Shown here one piece after another: positions 12,789 through 21,793 of a DNA stretch of 64,000 nt. Under the pieces are notes generated by a model, which saw only the letters and a list, made by a program, of their open reading frames with translations, was not told the origin of the DNA and made no database searches. The translations under genes and the position numbers were made by a program. The stretch is from Micromussa lordhowensis (taxonomy: Eukaryota > Cnidaria > Anthozoa > Scleractinia > Lobophylliidae): the NCBI GenBank assembly GCA_964020085.1, contig OZ026601.1, forward strand, positions 12,937,959 through 13,001,958, in the 5' to 3' direction. Numbering within the stretch: the first letter of the stretch is position 1; each line of letters opens with the position of its first letter.

Positions 12789-15700
12789 GGGTTTAATAAC
12801 AGTGTTTCCACAAAGTGGCTCTCCATCTGTTACTAACTAAGTACATTATAAAATCAATTCAAACATATTAAATATATACAATTATAAATTTAAAATAGTA
12901 AAAAAGTAATACATTGCAGTATATATGCACTTAAGAACTTAAACTAATTTAAAATTACTGTAGGCGTGTCTTCGTCCGGTTTCTTAAGTATTTAAATAAA
13001 CACGATGTAAAAATATTTAAGTCGTCACAGGTTTTCAGTTCCTTTGGTAGATTATTAAATACAAGGGCTGCGGTGTCTTGAAAGGTCCCCTTTTCTACAG
13101 GAACCTGCAGTCAAATACAGTCTGATGAGCACAGCTCTCTACGTATAGAGACTCGTTGTAAATGCATGCAGCATTTCTTTTGATTTTATTCTGCTTTTAT
13201 GATCATAGGAGATTATCATAACATCCAGCTTTCATAGATTTCACATACTTGAAATTTAGTTGTAACTGTAGAAGTGATAGTAGGTATAATTATGCCAAAA
13301 CATGCTATATAACACAGGGCATTCACGATTTCAATGGGTGTTGCACAAGGCTGCTTCCAACTGTGACCCTTTTGTATCTCATTCATTGCATAAGAGATTT
13401 CAGTCAAATTCTACAAGGGCATGGCAATCCTGTTTAAAAAAATGTCACATAAATGTGCTTTTAGCAAGAAGGGAAAAACTAATAAATCATAAAGAAACCT
13501 GGTGACACAGAACTGTATGTCAATTGACCATAACACGGATGTCCAATTTCAAAGATGGATACTGTGAACCAAGGCTGAATGCCTCAACCAAACTATTAGC
13601 TGGAGAACGGCTGCCATGTTACATGACATCATCCTCGTCATTGCTGTATGGTGCAAACCCATGATTCAGGCTGCTGGCCATGCATGTAGACCATAAAAAA
13701 GGGTTTTGTGGTTCTCTATTTCTATGATACACGCGTGTGGTTCATTCCTATAGACACGGTGCTCCACTACCGTGTTGTTTTGTAACGTTCCATAACACTT
13801 TCTTCCATGTCAAGGCATTATGTTGTTATTTGGGGATGTTTGAAGCGATATCCCAGTGGTGCGAGTGGGCAGTAAATTACACTCACTTGTCTCTGGCCTT
13901 CTTTTTGTCCAACTTTTCAGATTTTCTCTCAATGGGCAGCATCTGCAACGATCAAAAAGCTTGAATTACTTCACATACACCTGTATATCACCTTTTCATT
14001 ACAACCACTATAATAGCTGTAGCTGTAGCAGTGGCAGTTTTACCATTTTGTTAATGCCAGCTAATTAGCAAAACAAGAGACACATCACTTCCTGGTCAGT
14101 ATGACTGAATGTGTACAGGATGACTGGGGAGAAGAACATGATAGAATAAGATACAGTATTGTGCAAAAGTAATGCAAGCGAAATGCGCGAATTTCATTCT
14201 TTGTTCCCGTGATTTTTCGATGAAAGTTCGCTCGAAAGTTCGCATGAATTTTCACGGCATATGGAGCGATAATTCGCTTGAACAAAGGGCGATTTTTCTT
14301 CGAAGTTTCGTTCAGCTAAAGAAAATTCGTGAGCACAAACGATAAATCACCAGGTAGCACACAAAATTTCGCAACGTATTGAATGGCAGGTTTGCAGTCA
14401 TTGACCGCAGATTGAGGGGATAACATTTTATCTATGACAGTCACTTAAATCTTACTTACCTTCAGTAAATTCAACGTTTTCAAGCAGCTTCACCTTCTCG
14501 AGTTAAGTTCAAGCTCAGTTTCATATGCAGAGAAGTTGAATACTCTTAAGTGCATTATGAAGACAGTGAACTTTTTCCACAAACAAAACAAAAACATCTC
14601 CAGTTCTCTGCTCTTGCGCCGCTTCAAAACACACGCAACCAAATTCATGAGCGCATTTCAATCTGAACACACGTGCATGTTCGTGAATCCTTTCGGCTGT
14701 TGTTTATTACCATCCCAATCCCTTCGCAGCTGCAAACAATGCAAGCCCACGCGGGGACTGGGGTCTGGCGTGAGAAACATCGTGTGGTTCTACATGCAGT
14801 GAAAAACGTAGTGATTAACCACGTGTGTTTAGTGCAAGTACAGTGCATCTATTTATTCTAACTGTGGTGTTTTGGGGTTTGGATCAAGTCAACAATTAAG
14901 TGTTCCTTGTGAAATAACCAGGCGAGTTTCATACATGTAGCTAACATTTCCTCGGGCTGTGATGCTATTTCGGCGATTAATAGCTTTTTTGTGTTCAATG
15001 ATTGGAAAGGTCATTTATATGTTTCACTTAGCGAAGTGTGTTTCGAAAACGCTCGTGGTTATTGATAAACAATACATCGAATTTTCGGGACGAGCGAATT
15101 ATCGTTCAAAAAATCGAAACGCTTTTCGGAAGGAGCGAATTATCATTTGAAAAATCACGGTGATTTATCGCGCGATGCGAAGTATCGTTCGAAAAATCGC
15201 GCGAATCAAAACAATAGGTGTCACGAAAATGCGGGAAAATTTCGTCAAAATATCGTTTCAAGCGAAATTTCTTCGAAAAAGCGACGAAAAGCCAGGAATT
15301 TCACGAAATTCGTTTGCATTACTTTTGCACAATACTGTAAAACCTGCACTTACAATCATGATGTAGAGAGTGTTAAAGCTAACTTTGTCCTGATAGTGCA
15401 TTATTAAGAATAAAGTAAAGTGTAGAGATGATTTAAGTAAAGTACAGTGGAATCCTGCTCTATGGACACCCACTTATTACTGGAGTACAGATTTGTTTGC
15501 TCCCATAATAATTATACAGAAAAAACAAAGACGTTAAATGCACTTGTCCGGACAATGCAATATTTACAATCAAGTACACTGAAGTGCAGATAATTAAAGC
15601 TAATTGAAAGTAAAGTAAATGTACAGTGGAACCCGCTATAATTATAGACACACACTTAAGAGTAAATATCCACAAAAATCTGACAAAATCACATTTCTCC

Positions 15701-16354
15701 AGCAAGGCCAGAAAACTCAAATTAGCTTGCCTTTTGCATTTCTGGCAGAAGGGACGTTGGCCATTACTTTGGAAACAATGCCTGCCAACAGTTTTGCTTT
15801 GTAAATATTAGCACACGTCAGCAGCATACACCCATAGGCAAATAACCAATCAGAGCACAGGCTTTGCTTTAGTTATGTTAAAAAAGATTCTTTCATCTGA
15901 ACATACAGCTGTAAGTCACTGACAGTAAAGGCGTCAAACACTGTTCTGTTTCTTTTAAATAGTATGCTTCAGTCTTTAAATAGATAAAACATATGCCCAT
16001 GAAGTTTATTCTAAGACCCTCTCGGCGTCTATATTAACTGGGTTCCACTAATACTGTCAAGTCGGACAGTAGTTACGTATAGTCTAAAACTTCAGCAAAT
16101 CATAAAGAACCTAAACAATGACTCGGTTCAGGTATAAAGCATAAAATGATTTGGGTATTAGACAATCAACTGGTACACTGGTACTGTAGTGTTTTTTTAA
16201 AGTACCACTAATTGAAAGCAGAAAATATTTTAAAATCATGCCATACATGTACCTCACTGTTGACATCATCATCAGCATCATCATCACTGTCATCAACACT
16301 GCCATCAATATTTTCTGCATTATCAGAGCTCTCGCTGCCAAATTCATCGCATGG
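1956..16354 (-). CDS. NOP2: NOP2/NSUN1 rRNA (cytosine-C5)-methyltransferase, partial, 11 exons
   Basis: This is the nucleolar SAM-dependent methyltransferase that makes 5-methylcytosine in large-subunit rRNA and supports 60S ribosome assembly. Exons on the minus strand, 5' to 3', are 16253-16354, 13887-13942, 12259-12344, 11376-11469, 10033-10138, 9062-9151, 7299-7386, 5827-5967, 4083-4172, 3366-3415 and 1956-2045. They total 993 nt (331 codons) and every junction keeps phase. In order they encode an acidic N-terminal stretch, the LPIER motif, the NOL1/NOP2/sun pre-domain, SAM-binding motif I ([10 protein letters not shown]) and the catalytic PC motif ([10 protein letters not shown]). The extreme N-terminus and the C-terminal TCS-motif exons are missing. 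The recognition comes from strong similarity to animal NOP2. Introns are long and full of MITEs. Confidence 0.93.
2892..3192. repeat. TIR MITE in a NOP2 intron
   Basis: The terminal inverted repeats read GTGTTCTATTGGGATCAA at 2892 and the complement TTGATCCCAATAGAACAC ending at 3192. Several internal copies of a CAACCGTTT-like motif occur on both strands, and a second partial copy of the terminus (GTGTTCTATTTGGGAT) lies at about 2946. There is no coding capacity and no clear target duplication. Confidence 0.75.
3366..3415 (-). CDS. NOP2: NOP2 exon: NYDGRAFPK region
   Basis: This 50-nt exon encodes [16 protein letters not shown] after completing a split Gly codon. The acceptor is TGCAG and the donor AAG|GTACA. 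The DGRxFPK motif is a NOP2 signature. Confidence 0.92.
3725..3829. repeat. Near-perfect hairpin (fold-back MITE)
   Basis: Two arms of about 50 bp flank a loop of a few bases. The central palindrome is AGATCAATTATTTGCCT and its complement. The outer parts pair CAAAATATCG with CGATATTTTG. It sits in the intron between the NOP2 exons at 3366 and 4083 and could form a strong hairpin. Confidence 0.7.
4083..4172 (-). CDS. NOP2: NOP2 exon with a GC splice donor
   Basis: This 90-nt exon encodes [20 protein letters not shown] and then ALVANIHRL, the motif II/III region (ANDA). To join the next exon in frame it must end TTA G|GCGAGT, a GC donor. The nearby GT (GA|GTTTTG) would shift the frame and meet a stop in the next exon. 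Confidence 0.9.
4945..5325. repeat. Three-copy tandem repeat, unit about 125-130 bp
   Basis: Three head-to-tail copies begin at about 4945, 5075 and 5199, each starting TCTTAAAATGGATATAAA and ending near CCTTAACAGTTTTCTAT. They lie in a NOP2 intron. The short reading frames across them are by-products of the repeat. Confidence 0.8.
5509..5645. repeat. Short TIR MITE rich in the TATCCACTGGATA palindrome
   Basis: The left end, GGCCCCAGTTGTTCAAAGG, pairs imperfectly with the right end, whose complement reads GGCCCGGGTTGTTTGAAAGG. The interior is made of nested TATCCA / TGGATA palindromes, such as CTATCCACTGGATAG. It resembles a MITE type that is common in cnidarian DNA. Confidence 0.7.
5827..5967 (-). 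CDS. NOP2: NOP2 exon: SAM-binding motif I
   Basis: This 141-nt exon encodes [20 protein letters not shown] and runs on to [15 protein letters not shown]. It holds the SAM-binding motif I of the RsmB/NOP2 methyltransferase fold. The acceptor is ACCAG and the donor G|GTAAAAT. Confidence 0.96.
   Translation of the reverse strand, partial: EPPQNTLQGTTCCKGLLPCSQSWLWLHRKTSVSWICVQPQVEKQHT
6408..7018. mobile_element. TTAA-flanked MITE
   Basis: A TTAA at 6404-6407 and a TTAA at 7019-7022 bracket 611 bp. Its ends are inverted repeats: CCCCTTGACTACC on the left, and the right end reads CCCTTTGAGTACC on the complement. TTAA duplications are made by Kolobok and piggyBac transposases. The short reading frames inside show no recognisable domain. 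Confidence 0.65.
7299..7386 (-). CDS. NOP2: NOP2 exon: [11 protein letters not shown] region
   Basis: The exon has 88 nt (29 codons plus G). It starts [20 protein letters not shown] and ends VVYDSSVPI. The acceptor is TGCAG and the donor G|GTAAGT, a strong consensus donor. Confidence 0.95.
9062..9151 (-). CDS. NOP2: NOP2 exon: LLEFLEANE / [14 protein letters not shown] region
   Basis: This 90-nt, phase 0/0 exon starts [20 protein letters not shown] and ends in the RRRDLAQ motif. It is nearly identical to NOP2 from other animals. The acceptor is TTTTTTAAG and the donor CAG|GTCGGT. Confidence 0.95.
9791..9977. repeat. Possible small inverted-repeat element
   Basis: AGGTTTAGCATGACGTTTACGG at about 9797 pairs with a 22-bp complement near 9955-9976, with about four mismatches. 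This is suggestive of a short MITE of about 190 bp. There is no other support. Confidence 0.3.
10033..10138 (-). CDS. NOP2: NOP2 exon: [21 protein letters not shown] region
   Basis: This 106-nt exon encodes [20 protein letters not shown] and then a stretch ending MDLFPLNE. It is a highly conserved NOP2 block. The acceptor is TCAG and the donor GAG|GTATGG. Confidence 0.92.
11376..11469 (-). CDS. NOP2: NOP2 exon
   Basis: The exon has 94 nt (2+90+2) and contains the helical stretch [20 protein letters not shown]. The acceptor is CTAG and the donor GTACCTG. The split AG|A arginine codon joins it to the next exon. Confidence 0.87.
12259..12344 (-). CDS. NOP2: NOP2 exon
   Basis: This 86-nt exon (phases 2 to 1) encodes [20 protein letters not shown] and a short continuation ending QIQRE. 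The acceptor is CTAG and the donor GTATTG. It matches the NOP2 segment upstream of the RNA-binding pre-domain. Confidence 0.85.
12747..13110 (-). mobile_element. 3' end of a CR1/L2-type LINE with a (TTAC)n tail
   Basis: On the minus strand a frame ending at 12955 encodes [20 protein letters not shown] and then [14 protein letters not shown]. This is the usual C-terminal tail of non-LTR retrotransposon reverse transcriptases. It is followed by an AT-rich 3' UTR and then an (AAGT)n microsatellite at 12747-12788, which reads (TTAC)n on the element's strand. Simple-repeat 3' ends are typical of CR1/L2-like LINEs. The 5' part is missing. Confidence 0.65.
13887..13942 (-). CDS. NOP2: NOP2 exon: LPIER motif
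   Basis: The exon has 56 nt, starts [18 protein letters not shown] and ends in AA, which pairs with the first G of the next exon to make Lys. The acceptor is GCAG and the donor GTGAGT. The LPIER motif followed by a lysine-rich stretch is conserved in NOP2 orthologues. Confidence 0.85.
14154..15337. mobile_element. Non-autonomous Tc1/mariner-type TIR element
   Basis: The ends are 25-bp perfect inverted repeats beginning CAGTATTGTGCAAAAGTAAT, flanked by TA on both sides (14152-14153 and 15338-15339), as expected for Tc1/mariner. The 1,184-bp interior has no transposase. The outer 180-280 bp of each half are mutually complementary and rich in GCGAA / TTCGC palindromes. It lies in a NOP2 intron. 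Confidence 0.78.
16253..16354 (-). CDS. NOP2: NOP2 exon: acidic N-terminal region
   Basis: This 102-nt exon encodes 34 residues dominated by Asp, Glu and Ser. It is bounded by a CAG acceptor after a T-rich tract and a GAG|GTAC donor. It is phase 0 on both sides and joins to the next exon (13887-13942). Acidic stretches before the LPIER motif are typical of NOP2. I found no earlier exon, so the start codon is not placed. Confidence 0.7.
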
Positions 16355-17132
16355 CTGAAAAAAAAAATCAACTTAATTTATCATAACAGTTACCATGGTA
16401 ATGGCTTTAATCCGAAACATAAGCCTTATTTTAACAGCACCCATACTGGTAAAACTCCAAGGGGAAAACTTAAAGACTTAGACTTAAACTTACTTTTCCG
16501 GCAGTAAGGACGGCGTTCCTGTCTCAAATCTTTAGACTTTCGCGCAAAAATTTTCTAACATTTATTTTTGTTCTGAAAATTTTAACATTGGAAGATGATG
16601 GGTTGGTGACGTAAGAAATGAAAAAAAATATGGATGCTCACCGACTTGGTTTTGGAAATAACATACCCGGAAGAACACCTAAGTCTGAGTAAATCGGGTT
16701 TTGTTAGCGAAGAAGGCCAAAATTGCTGCAAGTCCCAAAATATTGCAATCAGAGTATCAAAGGGAAATGTTCTCTATCAAATATGGTTTTAATGGCCCTT
16801 TTAAGCGAATTTAATCAAAAGTTCACATTTAGCGACCATAGTTTCACGCGCCTTGCAGCCGCAAGATGACAGGATTCCATGTTCCGTGGACAGAAATCTT
16901 GAAATTTTTTTAAATTCCCACATTGATTCTTTGTTCAATTTTTGGACAATGTGTAGATAATTGTACATAAAGTCTGTTTCTGAAAAGAAAAATAGGGGTA
17001 ACCGAACGTCCAAGATTGTTCAATCAAAGCAAAGCTGTAGCAAAGGCCATCATAGCACAAATCGTATCTATAACAAAATTCTCGATCGTGATTGGTTCTC
17101 CGCGCGCCTATTTGTCACGTAATCAGTGCGCG

Positions 17133-17210
17133 ATCACGTGGGTGTCCAATTACAGCTGTCCGATTTGAACTTTTTGTAATCGGACACCTGTAATTGGATA
17201 CCCACGTGAT
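17133..17210. repeat. 33-bp-arm hairpin
   Basis: ATCACGTGGGTGTCCAATTA at 17133 pairs with its near-complement ending ACCCACGTGAT at 17210, with a spacer of about 12 bp. Each arm carries a CACGTG E-box or an ACGTG core. Confidence 0.7.
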
Positions 17211-17359
17211 TTTCACGCCAATTACACATGCTTCAATGGCTTCCTTAGCAATGTTTTCTACAGTTTTCAAAACTTAGAAAAAGCGCTGTAGACGTTTTTG
17301 CGGCTCAAAAAAGTTCTCAGAAGACATGTTTTCCCCGAAATTTGTTATAGGTACGATCA

Positions 17360-17501
17360 ATTAGTAATTGAACCTCGTGTCGAACAATTCAGGGAGTAAT
17401 CATGCTCGTAATTTCAAATTGGCCTCGCGCTTCGCGCCAGTCCGATTTCAACATTGCTCGATTACTCCCTGCATTTTGCTCCACTAGGTCCAATTACTAA
17501 T
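17360..17501. repeat. Inverted-repeat element ending in ATTAGTAATTG
   Basis: The arms 17360-17400 and 17461-17501 are imperfect complements: ATTAGTAATTG pairs with CAATTACTAAT, and CAGGGAGTAAT pairs with ATTACTCCCTG. It is a short fold-back MITE. Confidence 0.6.
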
Positions 17502-18118
17502 ACTTAGAGCGCGCGCTCGATGCATGATGTGGCATGTGATTATCGTTCGCAGTAAGGAATTCCACAGAAACAATTAGCGCGAACGTCCTTGAGTCCCTAT
17601 TGTATTTGTAGGTCAGTTAGCACGGTTGCGAGTTGGGAAGCTAAGTAAAACGGTAGGTTTTCTAGTGAGCTCCCCGAACAATTTAAGTTAGGAAAAATTA
17701 CAACAACAGACAAACAAGTAAAAAAAATGACATTAAATATATATGACAACACATTTAGAACTTGTCTGGGGCTTGGACATATGTCTTTACTCCACATTCT
17801 ATATTTGCAAAGGAGTACCCATGGAAGTGACAAGTAGACTGAAAAACAGCCGTGTTCTTACGTTGGTTTTAAAATTCAAGCACTTGTCAAACGAAAGGTC
17901 TAATTGAGTTTTAAAATGAAGCTTGAAGAAAATGACAGGCCAGATGGACTGAGACCAGCTTCAGAAGAAGACAGCTAGCCATGTCTGGAGTGAAGTGCGC
18001 CTTCAAAACACCAGCTGTCTCAAAATTTGGAGGAGCTCACGAGGTCAGTATAAACAAGGTAATGGCGAGAGCAAGGGTACATATGAATGTTGTGCCGCGT
18101 AGCACTAGGAACACAAAT

Positions 18119-18493
18119 AGTGGAACAGAGAATTAACTCTGAAGTGTAAATTTGTTCAATTACGGTATATCTAATTGGGAGGTCGTGGGTTCGATTCCCA
18201 CCGAGGTTAAAATATTTTTTCTTTGCCTCGTGTGGTTCCCTTTACTAGGGCTAACGCCCAGTGGGTTATTCATGGCAAGGCTGCTGCCTAACAGGAGCCC
18301 AGTAGCCTGGGGCACCCAAGAAAGTCCTTTGGGTGCCTAAATTTTTGCAGCAGCTCCCAAAACATTACCTGTTGGGCTCCTAACGTTTTGGCTTTTCCCC
18401 TTCTGGGCTCCGGAAATATTTGTTAGGCAACAGCCTTGCATGGGTTTAAGTAGCACTTTAATTTACACTTCAGAGTTAAATCTCTGTTCCACT
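18119..18493. repeat. Nested TIR element with a tRNA-like B box (left copy)
   Basis: The ends are inverted repeats: AGTGGAACAGAGAATTAACT on the left and its near-complement ending TCTCTGTTCCACT on the right. Inside, GTGGGTTCGATTCCCACC resembles a tRNA T-arm (pol III B box), followed by palindromic GGGTGCC blocks. The same element occurs in the right arm at 35940-36272, so it predates the split of the arms. Confidence 0.65.
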
Positions 18494-19399
18494 ACTAATG
18501 GCGAGAGCTGCTTAGAAAGAACCGATGAGAAGTTGCTCCGTGTTTTCTTTGGAGAAGAGTCGCTACTTAATTCCCGTCCATTGATCTGATTGATACATCA
18601 GATATCGGATGTATGACAGGGTGATTTGTCTTTGAAAAGATTTCTGCACGGCCAAGTAATACGGCAGTTGGCGAAACAACCAAGACACCATTTCCCGAGT
18701 GATGTAATTCAACGTAATGTAAAACTCAATTTATACACATGGAATATCGAGAGTTAAGCTAAACTTAAAAAAATAATCTCGTTACAAATGTTTTACATGT
18801 TTGCCTTGTGGGAATCTGGTATGACAGATACCTTTTTGATCAGTTGGTTAAACTACCCAACAGAGCCAGCATTCTTTAAGTCATCCTGGGGCAAATTGTA
18901 TCCAATATGACGTTGAAAAGACATTGCAAATATTCTGAGTCAATTTAAGTCATTGAATTGTACGAAGAAGGAAAAAAAACTCCCAAATAAGCATTGACAG
19001 AAAAAGATGGGGGTAGAATCCCAAGGTGATTTTGCAAATACACTGGCTGGACGACTCCGTGATTTTGGTAACTTATCACTCAGTTAGCCATTCAGAAAAT
19101 CCCAAACTGGACTGAAATATTCAAAATGTGATTATGTAAAATGTGGTAAATTTTTATTGCAGTATTCGACAAAATAAAAGTCACATACGTTTTAAAGCAC
19201 CAGTGCAGAATAGACTTACATGTACATGCATAAAATTGTCAGGCGTGTTTGACCAAGAAAGCTGAGAATGCATGGCGAAATTCAAGGATTCAGTGGAGGG
19301 GCTGGCTCAAAAACATCTACACCTGCTTTTAGTAGAACAATTAAAACTGTTGTTGCCTAATTTATGCAATACTGCCTGGGATCTTATTATTTACCTTAA

Positions 19400-20108
19400 A
19401 GTGCCTATGAAGTGAAAAATAATTTGTGCTTATTTGAAAGGCCTTTCAAAATACAGAAGAATGGTGTTTTTCTTTTTGAAATATCTTTTTTCGTTTTAGA
19501 GATATTGAGGTTTTTCCATTATGCAAATTAGACCAGTGATGACATCATATTGTTTGCAACTAAAAAGTGGAAAATACTGAATAAACGATATCTCTGGAAA
19601 TATTGAAGCAGTGTTCTTGAAACTTGGCACCACAAATGTGCATCAAAAAAGAAACAAAATGACACCCTTAGTGCTGTTGCCATGACAACGGTTTTGCCAC
19701 TGGTGCTGTGTCAATAAAAACAGAAATTGCCAGTTTTGTCTTCAAACAAGAACCATGCATCTACCCTGCCCAATCTAATGATGGCAGTGAAGACAATATA
19801 AGAACTATGTCTGTTCCAAGTAGGACCCTTTTGCTCACTTTAGAGATTGCAAATGGGGATATTTACTTTTTTGACTGAGAGAGACTGGAGCCAAAAGAGT
19901 TGCTATGGCAACAGCATTAAGGGTGTCACTTTGTTTCTTTTTTGATGCACATTTGTGGTGCCAAGTTTCAAGAACACTGCTTCAATATTTCTAGAGATAT
20001 CGTTTATTCAGTATTTTCCACTTTTTAGTTGCAAACAATATGACGGTATTTCGGTATTTTGAAAGGCCTTTCAAATAAGCACAAATTATTTTTCACTTCA
20101 TAGGCACT
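19400..20108. mobile_element. TTAA MITE with Kolobok-like TIRs, present only in the left arm
   Basis: It begins AGTGCCTATGAAGTGAAAAA and ends with the complement, bracketed by TTAA (19396-19399 and 20109-20112). The TIRs are long (several hundred bp), so the element folds back almost completely. The right arm has a single TTAA at 35041-35044 at the same position, which is an intact empty site. The terminal sequence nearly matches the end of the Kolobok-like element at 41853. Confidence 0.88.
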
Positions 20109-20465
20109 TTAAAGGAAAAAAAAGGTATTGAATTTTTCATCGCCTTTTTGCGCGCTTGACGTTTTTAACCATTTACCAATACTAATGAAACGGCGTAAGC
20201 TTGATCTACAAAAGTTTACCTTTTCACAGTTGTGAAAAGATTGTTATAGCAATGCAGATTCAGGTTTTCTAGTTTGTTTTCAACCCGACAATTTAGTTTT
20301 TCTTGAGCTTCACAGACTGCAAAAGATGCCGAGGACATTTTTGCACTGCACGATGCCGAACATAACGGTAATCGCGGCAATCAGTAACCTGAGATAAGAT
20401 CCCAGCTGAGGCCATCAGGGGATCAATATGGGGAAATCATGTACTTAGCTTGCCTAGCACGGTAG

Positions 20466-21500
20466 ACTACTTGTTATCCCAGTATTTTAATGAATCTTTA
20501 GTACGCTAGTACGCCTAGTACGGTACTGTACTCGTTATTCAAGTATCTTAGTGAATCCTCAGTACGTTAGTACGCCTGGTACGGCACTGTACTTGTTATC
20601 CAAGTATTTTAGTGAATCCTTAGTACGTTAGTACGCCTGGTACGGCAATGTACTCATTATCCAAGTATTTTAGTGAATCCTTAGTACGTTAGTACACCTA
20701 CATGTAGTACGGCACTGTACTCGTTATCCAAGTATTTTAGTGAATCTTAGTACGTTAGTACGCCTAGTATGGCACTGTACTCATTATCCAAGTATTTTAG
20801 TGAATCCTTAGTATGTTAGTACGCCTAGTATGGCACTGTACTCATTATCCAAGTATTTTAGTGAATCTTAGTACGTTAGTACGCCTAGTATGGCACTGTA
20901 CTCGTTATCCAAGTATTTTAGTGAATCTTAGTACGTTAGTACACCTAGTATGGCACTGTACTCATTATCCAAGTATTTTAGTGAATCCTTAGTATGTTAG
21001 TACGCCTAGTATGGCACTGTACTCATTATCCAAGTATTTTAGTGAATCTTAGTACGTTAGTACGCCTAGTATGGCACTGTACTCATTATCCAAGTATTTT
21101 AGTGAATCCTTAGTATGTTAGTACCCCTAGTATGGCACTGTACTCATTATCCAAGTATTTTAGTGAATCTTAGTACGTTAGTACGCCTAGTATGGCACTG
21201 TACTCATTATCCAAGTATTTTAGTGAATCTTAGTATGTTAGTACGCCTAGTATGGCACTGTACTTGTTATCCAAGTATTTTAGTGAATCTTAGTACGTTA
21301 GTACACCTAGTATGGCACTGTACTCATTATCCAAGTATTTTAGTGAATCCTTAGTATGTTAGTACGCCTAGTATGGCACTGTACTCGTTATCCAAGTATT
21401 TTAGTGAATCTTAGTACGTTAGTACGCCTAGTATGGCACTGTACTCATTATCCAAGTATTTTAGTGAATCTTATTATGTTAGTACGCCTAGTATGGCACT
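20466..21500 (+). repeat. 60-61 bp tandem array, left arm
   Basis: About 17 head-to-tail units of roughly 60 bp contain GTTAGTACGCCTAGTATGGC, then ACTGTACTCATTATCCAAGT, then ATTTTAGTGAATCTTA. The array runs into the N gap at 21501, so its true length is unknown. The open frames across it come from the repeat phase and are not genes. Confidence 0.95.
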
Positions 21501-21700
21501 NNNNNNNNNNNNNNNNNNNNNNNNNNNNNNNNNNNNNNNNNNNNNNNNNNNNNNNNNNNNNNNNNNNNNNNNNNNNNNNNNNNNNNNNNNNNNNNNNNNN
21601 NNNNNNNNNNNNNNNNNNNNNNNNNNNNNNNNNNNNNNNNNNNNNNNNNNNNNNNNNNNNNNNNNNNNNNNNNNNNNNNNNNNNNNNNNNNNNNNNNNNN
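21501..21700. other. Assembly gap (200 N)
   Basis: Exactly 200 N follow the tandem array. This is a conventional gap placeholder, consistent with collapse or failure of the 60-bp repeat during assembly. Confidence 0.99.
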
Positions 21701-21793
21701 ATTCAATTTTAAAGGCCACGCTTCATAACAAACTGTGCACTGACAAATCTTATATTCATTTGCCCTATGGAAATTGTTCATGTTAGTCCTAGC

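Larger units (their letters stand above)
16355..17775. other. Non-coding stretch upstream of the recognised NOP2 exons
   Basis: No exon was recognised, although the NOP2 N-terminal exon(s) and promoter should lie here or further right. Two hairpins are present: 17133-17165 with 17178-17210, and 17360-17400 with 17461-17501. Otherwise I see nothing of note. Confidence 0.4.
17776..20465 (+). repeat. Left inverted arm (non-tandem part)
   Basis: It is non-coding. It pairs with 34766-36615 and contains a nested TIR element (18119-18493) and a TTAA MITE (19400-20108) that is absent from the other arm. A further block of about 50 bp near 20150-20205 is also missing from the right arm. Confidence 0.85.

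Noticed and set aside
14454..14500. Possible extra NOP2 exon ([12 protein letters not shown] followed by GTAAGT) on the minus strand
   Set aside because: There is no proper acceptor, an upstream in-frame stop is present, and the flanking NOP2 exons already join in phase.
18152..18225. tRNA gene
   Set aside because: Only a T-arm-like segment is present. There is no acceptor stem, D-arm or anticodon arm that folds, and the copy recurs inside a TIR repeat.
21501..21700. Frames crossing the N gap
   Set aside because: They depend on unknown bases.
20466..21786. Long open frames rich in LVWHCTHYPSILVNLS-type repeats
   Set aside because: They are the 60-bp tandem array read in a repeat-compatible frame and extend through N bases. 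There is no protein evidence.
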